64,000 nt of DNA, taken from positions 558,001-622,000 of the forward strand of contig JAESUZ010000756.1 of NCBI GenBank assembly GCA_017311185.1. The letters are read 5' to 3'. Below the pieces are notes generated by a model. It was not told the DNA's origin, made no database searches, and was given only the letters and a program-made list of their open reading frames with translations. Source of the stretch: Proteles cristata cristata. Its lineage: Eukaryota; Chordata; Mammalia; Carnivora; Hyaenidae. This document shows, piece by piece, positions 49,672 through 61,430 of the stretch (position 1 is the stretch's first letter; each line of letters starts with the position of its first letter). Position numbers and translations under genes: made by a program.

Positions 49672-52600
49672 TGTGTGTATAAGGGGTTGTACAAAATGTA
49701 AGGTTTTCCTAGGAAGGAGAGTGGGACAAGGAAGTTATTAGCAAAAGAAAAGATCCTTTCAGGCAAGGTCACTTTTCCTTAGGGGTTGAGCTGGGGGTCT
49801 TATCTTGTAGATTACCTCCTCTTCCTTGGGTAGTGGGGGGAAGGAGAGGTCCCAGGTGACAGATTACCTCATGACTGGAAAATTCCTGACTGACAAGTTA
49901 ACACTATATTTCTAGAGGAGTCTGAAACCGCAGTTACATTAGGTATGAAAGGCCAGTTTGGTGACATGACCTACCATAAGTGACTCCGTTTTGGTCCTGT
50001 GATTTGTTTTTTGACTAATAATATAAAAATATGATTATATATACTATAATATAGTATTTATATATTATATATACTAAAACTATATGTGTACATATATATT
50101 TTAATTTTCCAAAGTATGCACATATGTACGTATTTATATAAAATTTCCTTTTGCTCTATCTTTTCCATGGAACCAGTTAGTTCCGAATCAGAGTTGTGTT
50201 TTATGTGAAGCCTATAGAGGAGAAAATGGGAAATTTTAAGAACATTTCTAAAAGATTCACCATAGATGACCTTTAAATCCTACACTGTCCATTGCATTTA
50301 AAATGATCTTTTTTATTATTTTTTAAAGTTATTTATTTTGAGAGAGAGAGAGAAACAGCATGAGTAGGGTAGGGCAGAGAGAGGGGAGAAAGAGAGAATC
50401 CCAAGCAGACTCCATGCTGTCAGCACAGAGCCCGAGGTGGGGCTCGAACTCACTAACCGTGAGATCATGACCAGAGCCCCAATCACAAGTTGGACGCTTA
50501 ACCACCTGAGCCACCCAGGCGCCCCCGTTTAAAATGTATGTTGATATGAGAAATCCTGAATATATCTGTGTCATTAGCCACAGTGTATCTGAGGCCTCCA
50601 TAACGCTCTCTTCCCTTCCAGGACCACGAAGCAGAAGTAGAGAGCAAAAAGGGAGAATTGCAGAGTCTGCAGGATCACCTAATGAAGCTGGGTGCTCTGG
50701 GTCGAGCCGAGGACCTCCGCCTCCTGCAGGGCAGGGCCGAGGACTGCTTCCAGCTGTTCGAGGAGGCCAGCCAGGTGGTGGGAAGGCGGCAGCTGGCCCT
50801 GTCCCAGTTGGCTGAGTTCCTACAGAGCCATGCCTCTCTGTCAGGGGTTCTCCACCAGCTGAGGCACACGGTGGAAGCAGCTGGCAGTATAAATAAGAAG
50901 CAGACAGATTTATTAAAAAAGGACCTAAATCGTGCGATTCAAGATGCCAAAACATTAGAATCCATGGCCGTCAGTCTTGACGGCCTTCTCGCCAAAGCCC
51001 AATACCATCTTAAAAGCGGAAGTTCCGAGCAAAGGACTTCCTGCAGAACGACAGCTGATCACCTCTGTTTTGAGTTAGAGAGGATCCAGAACCTTCTGGG
51101 AACTAAGCAGAGTGAAGCAGATGCCCTGGCAGTATTGAAAAAGGCATTCCAAGACCAGAAAGAGGAGTTGCTGAAAAGCATTGAGGACATCGAAGAAAGG
51201 ACGGACAAGGAGAGGCTGAAGGAACCTACGCGGCAAGCTCTTCAGCAGAGGTGGGAAGAAAGCGCGGAGCCAGTCGTTTGGTTTATGTTTTCTTTGTTCT
51301 GGAATTAACTCTTGTGCAACACTTTCACAGGATCCTATTTAGCCACTTCTTTTAATATTTTGAGAATAAAATTAATGAGTAATTTGACACTCAGCAAGTA
51401 CTAAAATTTCTTTGGTTTCTTAAGGACTTTCTTAAGGGCTCTCTCTGTTTAAGCCACTCTAAGATCTTATTTATAATGGACTAGACAGATCCTATTATCT
51501 ATTTTAATTTTTTTATTTACAAAAATTTTTTTAAATTTATTCTTTTTGAGAGAGTAAGCCGGGAAGGAGCAGAGAGACCAAGGGGGACAGAGCATCCAAA
51601 GCAGACTCTGTGCTGATGGCAGAGAGCCCAAAGTGGGGCTTGAATTCACAAACCATTAGATCATAACCTGGGTCAAAGCCAGACTCTTAATTAACTGAGC
51701 CACCCAGGTGCCCCATGTTATCTGTTTTTAAACAATGTTTAGCTGTTAGGAGAAGGACCTCATCTTCTGTAGTAGGAATGAAAGCAGAGGATTCAGTGAT
51801 AAAAATATGAGAGTGTTCCAGGGCGCCTGGGTGGCTCTGTCAGTTCAGCGTCCAGCTTCAGCTCAGGTCATGGTCTCATGGTTCGTGGGTTCAAGCCCCA
51901 CGTCGGGCTCTGTGCTGACAGCCAGCTCAGAGCCTGGAGCCTGTTTCAGATTCTGTGTCTCCCTCTCTCTCTGACCCTCCCCTGCTCATGCTGTCTCTAT
52001 CTCTCTCAAAAATAAATAAAAACATTAAAAATTAAAAAAAAATATATATGAGGGTGTTCCTCCTGGTGGTTGCCCACCCCTCAGAAGACTGGAGTGAGCT
52101 TGTTAGTTGAGAGTGAGTGAGAGGACACTGGCAGAGAGAGAGAATGGGAAAAAATGGTTCTTTGGGAGACAGGAAATTGAAATCATTTCTCTGGAAGCCT
52201 GATAAGGCTTGAGATTTATATTCCTTCACTTCAAGTGAAACCAGTCAGCTTGGCAGAGTGGTTTTCACCAACTATTTTTAACTGTTTGCTTGGAGGTACA
52301 GAGAAGACAAGTGGGTTTAAGCGAAGGTGGGGTCTTGTCAGGTGAGGTTAATAGAGAACCCAAGGGATAAGGAGTATTTTTTCTACAGTAAATTTGAAAG
52401 TAACTTTTTCCTCTAATACTGTAACCTTCATCTCAATCTTACTTTTTCTTCTTTTTTAAAAAATGTTTATTCATTTACTTTGAGAGAGAGAAACAGAGCA
52501 TGAGCAGGGGAGGGGTAGAGAGAGAGGGAGAGAGCCAAGCTGGCTTCTCACTGTTAGTATGGAGCCTGATGTGGGGCTTGATCTCATGAACTGTGAGATC

Positions 52601-55600
52601 ATGACCTGGGCCAAAATCAGGAGTCAGACGCTTAGACTGAGCCACCCAGTCACCCCTCTCCCTCCCCCATCTTATTTTTCCTTCTTAATAGACCTTTCTC
52701 CCCACTTATGTTCTCAGGGTCGTTTCTCTTCCACTTTTTTCAGGGGGCAAAGAAACAGCTGAAATGCATTCATACCAAGGTGTCCATAATTGATAAGGGT
52801 CACGTCAATCATACCCAGACCACTGTGATATGCTTCCTTTTAACTGGAGCCAAGCATTTAGCAAAGGTGTTCAGTTAGATAATAATGGCTCTTGAGGTTA
52901 CATGCCTAGTGAGCAATAAGCTGACTTGTGTAACAACAAACTTACAAGAAGGAATACAATTTGAGAAGGAAAAGTACCCTCTAGAGTGAAGACAAAATGA
53001 GGAGCAGGTACGGGAAGGGAACAAGAGCTCACCCAGTGAGTCAGCATTCAGGTCGGTGCTATAGGGCGAGATGGCTCTCTCCGGCCTAATTAGGCCAGAC
53101 AGACAGGAGGCCCTAACATTGCTGGAAGGAAGGCCCAAGTTGGGCCAGAGCCTTATCAATACCTTTAACACTGAACTCGCCACACTCACACAGAGATTAT
53201 AGAAAATGTGGCATTGAATTGCTGGATTTATTAAACTCCAGCCATACTTACACATCACTGTACAACGTTGGGCAAATTGCCTGTCTTCTTGTGAGGTGCA
53301 GATAATGATAATGCCTGCTCTTAGCTACTCTGTTTTGAGAACTAAATGGAATAATGCATGTGCACTCACTTTATAGACTCTACAACACTATACCAAAATG
53401 CAAGAATCCATGAGCGCATAGCTGCCTCTATAAGGCTACATTTTACAAGTGCTCAAATAGTAATACATTAGGGACAAAAAATAAAGCTATTTTTATTTTC
53501 AATGAAACAACTGTTTCCTTAAATATTGTTTTTTTACACGAATTGGACCTCAGGGCACAGAAGGACTTCATACCAAAGACCTACTTTGCTTACAAGCCCA
53601 GCCCTAGTCTTACAAGTCTTAAGTTATGAAAGCAAAAGAGAAAGAGAAAAGAAACTTAATAGAAAGTTGATGAAGAATAGCGAAAATGACTTTAAATGTT
53701 TCCTAAGGTCCAGTATGAATTCTGCAAATTTAATTTTTAAAAGTGTCATTCTCAGTTGATGTCCCTTAATGTAATTGTTGTGTTAAAAGTCTTTCTAGAT
53801 ACCTAGGGTGCCTGCGTGGCTCAGTCAGTTAAGCCTCCAACTTTGGCTCTAGGTCATAATCCAGCAGTTCGTGAGTTCAAGCCTTGCATGGGGCTCTGTG
53901 CTGACAGCTCAGAGCCTGGAGTCTGCTTCGCATTCTGTGTCTCCCTCTCTGCCTCTCCACCACTCACACTGTGTCTCTCTCTTGCTCTCTCTCAAAAGTA
54001 AATAAGTGTTAAAAAAAAGTAAAAAAGTTTTTTCTATATATCTGTAGGTGTTGTTTATGGAGAAGAAATATTAGTTCTTACCTTTAATAAATTAATAATC
54101 CAATAACTTTTTAATTCACAGATTGAGAGTCTTTAATCAGCTAGAGGATGAACTGAATTCTCATGAGCATGAACTATGTTGGTTGAAAGACAAAGCTAAA
54201 CAAATTGCTCAGAAAGATGTAGCCTTTGCATCTGAGGTCGATAGGGAGATAAACCGCTTAGAGGTCACCTGGGATGATACCAAAAGACTAATTCATGAAA
54301 AGTAAGTAAAAATCCTCTCAGTCTTTGTTTTCAACTTTCTGTTTTGTGGTGCTGGGCTGTTGTCTGTTGATTTGCATTGGTGTGACCAAGAGTTGAGTAT
54401 CTTTTGCCACCTTGGGTATTCTGTGCCTCTTTAGTAAGTTAAAAATCTCATCCTACAGAACTTGATTGAGGAAGTTGGCTTGAAATAACAATGAAAGGTG
54501 TAGTGTAGTGCTTAAAAGCAGGAGCTGTCAACAATTACAAAGTGCTGCCGTGAGAGTCCTACCGTCTCATTTTCTTTTTCTGTTTTGTTTTAGTTGTTTG
54601 TAATTAAGATATGATATACATATATAATAAATCTCATCTGTTAAGTGTATGCCCTTAACCTGTATGAGTTTAACACACATTCAGTTTATGGTTACACACA
54701 CTGTATAAGCAACTATTACAATGATCAAATCTTCCATAACTTTCCACCACCTGAAAAAATCCCGCCATGTCTCATTATGATCAACCCCTCCCCCACATAG
54801 AGTCCCTGGCAACTGTTGATCAGTTTTATGTCTCTGGAATATTATCTTTTTGAGAATCACATACAAATGGATTCTTTCCAGTTTGGGTGGTTATAAATAA
54901 AGCATCGATAAACACTCATCTTCAATTTTGTGTGGGTGCCTAAGTTTTTACTGCACTTGGGTAAATGCCTTCTTTTACTTAGCACAATGTACATTGTTAT
55001 GTGTATTAGTAACATCTATTCACTTTTATTTTATTTTATTTTATTTTTTTTTTAATATTGTTTTATTTATTTCTAGGAGAGAGAGAGACAGTGTGAGCAG
55101 GGGAGGGTCAGAGAGAGAAGGAGTCACAGACTGAAACAGGCTCCAGGCTCTGAGCTGGCAGTCAGCACAGAGCCCGACGCAGGGCTCGAACCCTCGAACC
55201 GCGAGATCATGACCTAAGCGAAAGTCGGACGCTTAACCGACTAAGACACCCAGGCGCCCCTATTCACTTTTAGAGCTGAATAATATTTCATTTTATAGGT
55301 GTACCACAGCTTATTCATTTATTAGTTGATTGATATTTGGGTTCTTTCCAGTTTAATGACTATAAAAAGCATCTATAAACATTCGTGTTTAGTTTTTTAT
55401 GTACATAAGTTTCCTATTGTATACAATTGATTACTAATGCAAGCTTTTAGAAAGTTAACCATGTTGTAAAATTTCATTCCATGTTATTGAATATTTTCCT
55501 AAATTGTGATTTGTTAGAGATTGCAAAGTTTTCATTTATAAGACTATATCGGAGTTTGCTCAATTAATAGCCTATTTTGGGGGTGCCTGGGTGGCTAAGC

Positions 55601-58600
55601 TGGTTAAGCATCCAACTTTGGCCTAGGTCATGATCTCATAGTTCATGAGTTCAAGCCCCACGTCGGGCTCTGTGCTGACAGCTCAGAGCCTAGAGCCTGT
55701 TTTAGATTCTATGTCTCCCTCTCTCTCTGACCCTCCCCAGCTCACACTTGCTCTTTCTCTCTCTATTTCTGTCAAAAATAAATAAACCTAAAAAAATTAA
55801 TAACCAGTTATTAACATTTGGGTTGTTTCTACTTTTTCCCATATTATAAATAATGATGGAAAGATTGTAATTTTACCTAAATCTTAGTGTACATCTTTTT
55901 CTTTGGAAAAATTCCTACATGTAGAATTGCCTGATCAGAGACATTTTATGCTTATAAACAGAACTATCTTCTTATTTTGACAATTTTCAGAGGATCAAAT
56001 TCAATGAAAATTTGTGTCACTAAAATAGAAAAACCCTCATGTATTTTACTTATTAAGCAGAGTTATTTTGTTTGGTTTGGGGATTTTGTTTACTTTTGCT
56101 TTGTTTGCTTCATCTTAAAACAGACCACTTTGATGTAATTCAACAATGAAAAAATTGAAAAACAAAGATAATTGGTATCTACATAGGTTTTAGTGGTCAA
56201 GAACATATTTTTTCTTGTCATTGAGGTCATATATTTTATTTTGGTGTCTGTGTGCGTTCTTCATTCATTGAAACAATTTGGACATTAGAGTTAAGTTGGC
56301 TTGACCAGCACTCTTTCGACCTCAGTAGATAGAAATATGGTTTTCTCTTGATTCCAGCATCCATCTATGAATATATTCATGTAGTTGCTTATCAAGTCCA
56401 ATCATAGGGAATCCTTCTCTTTCACACAGGGTAATAAATGATATCTTTTCTTTAATTATCATAGCCAGGGTCAATGCTGTGGACTTATTGACTTAATGAG
56501 AGACTATCAGAACTTGAAGTCAGTTGTTTCTAAAGTCCTAGAAAATGCCAACAATGTGCTTGCAACCAGAACTACTATAAAAGATCAGGAGGATCTTAAA
56601 TGGGCTTTATCCAAGGTAATAAATCAAAGTCTATTCTTTTAGGGGTGCCTGGGTGGCTCAGTAGGTTAAGCGTCCGGCTCTTGATCTTGGCTCAGGTCAT
56701 AATCTTGGGGTTTGTGAATTCGAGCCCTGCATAGACCCTGTGGACAGTGTGGTGCCTGCTTGGGACTCTCTCTCTTCCAACTCTGAGACTCAGTCCCGCC
56801 TCCACTCTCTCTCTCAAAATAAATAAAGCAAAAAAAAAAAAAGATATCTATATAATTTTTTTAAAAATGTATTTATTTTAGTAGACTAGTAGATCTGATT
56901 TTCACTTATAATGAATTCTCTATACAACTTTTGTCAGTACATATAGATGTAGAAGATTCATGCTGACAAACTCAACTTGTTTTGTTTTGTTTTAGGAATA
57001 CTGATATCCTAGGATTCTAGCAATTCAGGAAGATATATAGTTCATTAGTATCATTGGCTTCTGCATGAGGTCAAACCATGAATTAAATTTCTTAGAGGCA
57101 AATGGTTTTGAACACCTGACTTATTGCTGATTATTTTATTAATTAAAGAAACATTTCTGTCCACAGCATGAAACTGCCAAAAACGAAATGTGTAATAAAC
57201 AGAAGGAATTGGATAACTTTACAAGTAAAGGAAAACAGTTGTTATCTGAGCTGAGAAAAATTCACAGTAGTGATTTCATCCTGGTGAAAACAGACATGGA
57301 GAGCACTGTGGACAGATGGCTGGATGTAAGATAATCACCTGGATTGTATGAACAGTTTAAATATTCACATTTGTCTATTGTATTTGGGGGTAAAGGATTA
57401 TTCAGGGATGTGAATTCCATTTTTTTGCTTTTAATGCTACCTACAAAATGATATTTGGAAGAAAAACAGTATTCACGTAAAGTTTGGAATTAGTAAGAGT
57501 TATTTGATTTATTTTGTTAATACTTAGTGGCAGTTTTCTGGAATTTAACTTGGTAGCTTCTATTACAACAAATTTATAACTCTAAATGTTCTTTTCCTCA
57601 AAACTCTGGGATTATGGATAAAAATTGAAGAATAATTTGTAAATATCCTACAGAATATTAAACTATAATGTATAATCGTTAGAGTACTAAGACTATAATT
57701 TTGCATTGATAAACATCAGACTTATAGTTTACATCCTTGGGTATTAGTTCCTGCTCTGTCATTTACTAGTTGTGTGATCAGAGAACAAGTCACTTGATCT
57801 CTCTGAAACTCGACATATCAATCCAAACATATTTTATGTTAACTTCCAGCTCAAAAATCCAGTGATTCCATTGCCCTTCTATTAACCTACAGTGCATTAC
57901 TACAGATTAAATTGCTTAAGCTGAACTACTAAAGTTAAATATTGATAATTGTGTACTATAATCAAATAATTAGAGGACTGCAGAAAACCATACCTACCTC
58001 CACTTTTAAAAGAACATCCTTGGAGTGTCTGGGTGGCTCAGTCAGTTAAGCATCTGACTGGATTTCAGCTCAGGTCATGATCTCGTGGTTCCTGAGGTTG
58101 AGCCCCATGTCAGGCTCTGTGCTGACAAGTTGGAGCCTGGAGCCTGCTTGGGATTCTGTCTCCCTTTCTTTCTGCCCCTCTCCCACTCTCACTCCGTCTC
58201 TCACTCTCAAAAATAAATAGACATTAAAAAATTTTCAAAAACCATTCTTATTACAGGAAGAGAATTAATAACGCTTTACTGTAGACATTCAGTGTTGGTG
58301 GTACAAAGTTGGTAGCTGTCCTACGTATTTATTTATTCTATAAATATGTTTAAGTCTAATTTATGTCCATTTTTATACTTCAGCATTACAAATTGAAGTG
58401 CTTATTGTGTTACTTTCAAAAATAAATATAATACTGCCCTAGATGGGCTCTTATCCTATAGAATAATAAATAATAATAATATCCTATATTATAATAAACT
58501 CCAATAGAACTGTTCTTGGTTTCCCAAGTTGCAAATGAAAATCAAATGTCTCACAAATTCAATCAACTCTCCCAATGACAAAAACAATTTATGTAATAGT

Positions 58601-61399
58601 TAGCATTTATTTGAGTCAAGTGCACTAAATCCCTTAAAATAATTTTTGTAAAACTTTGTTTTTCAAGCAGAATATAAGTTTTTGATTAAGGAAGCATGGA
58701 CATTATTTAGTACTTTGGTGGGGCAAGGAGCATCTTAAAACCTCAGACTAATGACAGCTTCTATTTTCTATCCCAGGTATCAGAGAAAATTGAGGAAAAT
58801 ATGGATAGGCTGAGGGCAAGCCTGACCATTTGGGGTGATGTACTTTCAAGTAAAGATGAGATCGACGGGTGGTCAAACAATTCTCTTCCACAGTTGACTG
58901 AAAGCATCAGTAACCTGAATGATAGCGTCAGAGCAGAAGAATTCCTTAAAGAATTTGAGGTAAATTGACTGTCTACATATGTGAGCTTGTGAGCTCATTC
59001 ACCAGAATACAAGAAAAGTGTGTCCTGTTTTTAAAATTCATTCTTTCGTGCTCGCTTCAGCAGCACATATACTAAAGTTCATTCTTTATTTCAGAGACAC
59101 ATATGAATGTTACAAAAGTCTTAACTATCTTTTGCTATTTACCAGATATTTGAATAGGCAATGGATAAGCCTTTTTTTCTTATTTGTATCACTTTTTAGT
59201 TGGGGCTGTAAACTTAAAATATTGGTAGAAAAGTAAAAGCCCATAAAATCTATATTTTTCCCATTTTTCCAATCATCTGAGACTATGTCACCTTCCTACT
59301 GGAAAACCTAATTGAAATGTTTGTAATTTGGTAATATTTCGGCTTTTTTCCATTCAAACAAGATGTTTACTGAGCACCTATCATATAGTGAACACCTACC
59401 ATAAATGCTGGGGTCTTCTACTTCTGAAATGGAAGGAAACTGGACATGAGAGTGTGACAGGCTTCCTAAGAAAGTGGCCTAAAAAGCTGTAGTCACCAGT
59501 TTATTTTAAACGTTTTATTTCTGGTTCTTGCATTCATTTGTTTATTCACTCATCAGATTCTTTTTTTCTTTTAACGTTTATTTTTGAGAGAGAGCATCAA
59601 AACACAAGGAGGGGAGGGGCAGAGAGAGAGGGAGATACAGAATCTGAAGGAGGCTCCAGGCTCTGAGCTGTTAGCACAGAGCCCAATGCGGGGCTCTAAC
59701 TCACAAACCGTGAGATCATGACCTGACCTGAAGTCTGACCCTCCACCAACTGAGCCACCCAGGTGCCCCCAGATTCTTAATAACATGTCAGATACTGTTT
59801 TAGACACTGAGAATAAATAGTAAACAAAGTCCCTATCCTCATGGCATTTACATTATTTACATTACAGTATGTATGTGAAATGTGCAGTAGTAATTATGTG
59901 AGGATGAACAGTGAAGCAAGGTCAGAGGAAATAGTGACAAGAGGTAACTTGTTTCGGAAAGCATATAGCCAACTCCTCTCCATGAGGGCAGAATATTATT
60001 CACCATTGCATGCCTGGGTGCTCAGTACTATGCCTGAGAGGCAGATGGAACATGACAGATGATGATGAATGACTGCAGCCTGAAAAAATGTAGGTGAATC
60101 AACTGTATACCTATGCTATCTAGCCTTGACCAAAGAGCTTCCTGGAGATTTTTAAATCAAACACCTCTTTCTAAGGGCAAACAGAAGAAGAGGAAATTAG
60201 CCAGACTTGAAGTGCAGTCAGGAAAGGGATACCACAGCCTCTTAAGATGTTATCTCTGATGTTAAATTTACATTACAGCTCAAAGAGTAATGTACACCTG
60301 ACTAGGGTTTGTACCAGCTCTCAAAAAAATTATTAAATTTTAAAGAATTTCACATCCTCGTATTCAACACAACCATTATTGAAAATTAAATTGTAGATAA
60401 ATTTACAGTTAAATACATTACATTAAAATTAAGCTAATAAATACTTAAAACTTATGACTCCAAATTTCTATTCTACATACAACTATTATCTAGGCTCTTG
60501 AGTTATTGATACCTATTGTACCTGCCTGGGGGAAAGTTGTAGAGTGATGTTCGGTGGTACACGGCATTCCACCCCACGTGTGGTGACATCACGTTGTAGC
60601 GCAAAATGGTGGTCACTTTTACAAGCCGAGGGTCTTCTTTTTTGGGAGAGCTGATTATGTAACTGGCACGTAGTACACTCCTGCTACTGGCCTCTGGGAT
60701 CCAGGAAGCCTGTGGACATCAGCCTCACATTCAACATGTCCAGCGTGTCGCTCACAGAAATGGTTTTTTGTGTGTGTGTGTGTTATGCACTGTGTGGTAT
60801 ACAACAAATAAAATTAGTTAAGTGGACTCAGCCCAGCGCCTCATAGTGCATTGCCGCTGCAATTCAAGAGGTAAAGTGGGTAAGTGTGTGGGTGTGATTC
60901 TTTAATGGTTCCACCTGCTCCTGGAGAAAGCCAGGGGCCTGACCATTAGTTCATCGTGTCTTACTGGGTAAGTAGATTTCTTTCTGGACTGAAGGTGTGT
61001 AAGTGTCCACACAACACCAAAACATCATATTTAAGTTGAGAGGGATCCTTTATCTAAAGTTCCTTTGTGGCTCCAAATAAACAGTTATGTTTACAAGCAT
61101 CTAATTTGTTCAGTAATGATTCTTGACCTGTTTTTTTCTTCTTTTTGTGTTAGCATGGGTGCAAATAAGTAAAAATAAAAAGGAGAAATATAAAAAAGGC
61201 TTTTAAAATATTTTAAAATTTTATTTGAGGGGCGCCTGGGTGGCTCAGTTGGTTAAGCATCCAACTTCAGCTCAGATCATGATCTCACGGTTCGTGGGTT
61301 TGAGCCCCGCGTCGGGCTCTGTGCTGACTGCCAGCTCAGAGCCTGGAGCCTGCTTCAGATTCTATATCTCCCTCTCTCTCTGACCCTCCCCTGCTCACA

Positions 61400-61430
<31 letters not shown>

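Larger units (their letters stand above)
47360..50621 (+). other. Intron 26 (3.3 kb)
   Basis: Holds a probable antisense endogenous-retrovirus LTR from 47686, an L2/MIR-like piece, a GT microsatellite and an antisense SINE. 48680-49560 and 49690-50030 look repeat-derived (CAGTTACATTAGGTATG, GTGACTCCGTTTTGGTCC), but I cannot name the family. Confidence 0.7.
51251..54121 (+). other. Intron 27 (2.9 kb), four SINEs
   Basis: SINEs at 51504, 51821, 52449 and 53804 plus a MIR-like piece at 53270. 52660-53260 is unique sequence without a named element. Confidence 0.8.
54590..55990 (-). mobile_element. Old antisense L1 3' sequence, in pieces
   Basis: Antisense words of old mammalian L1 3' ends: TAATTAAGATATGATATACA, AGTCCCTGGCAACTGTTGAT, TTTTACTTAGCACAATGT, GCTGAATAATATTTCATTTT, TGATATTTGGGTTCTTTCCA, TTTGGGTTGTTTCTACTTTT. 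It is interrupted by SINEs at 55029-55260 and 55580-55797. Similar words recur near 54865, 55340 and 55815, so more than one fragment may be present. Confidence 0.75.
54302..56464 (+). other. Intron 28 (2.2 kb), L1 pieces and two SINEs
   Basis: Most of 54590-55990 is antisense L1 3' sequence broken by an antisense and a sense SINE. 56000-56464 shows nothing I can name. Confidence 0.8.
57326..58776 (+). other. Intron 30 (1.5 kb)
   Basis: A MIR core and one SINE. Elsewhere AT-rich unique sequence. Confidence 0.8.

Noticed and set aside
50329..50955. 208-codon open frame on the - strand
   Set aside because: It runs from SYNE1 exon 27 into an antisense-oriented SINE. The upstream half is the reverse of real coding sequence and the rest is SINE; no family resemblance.
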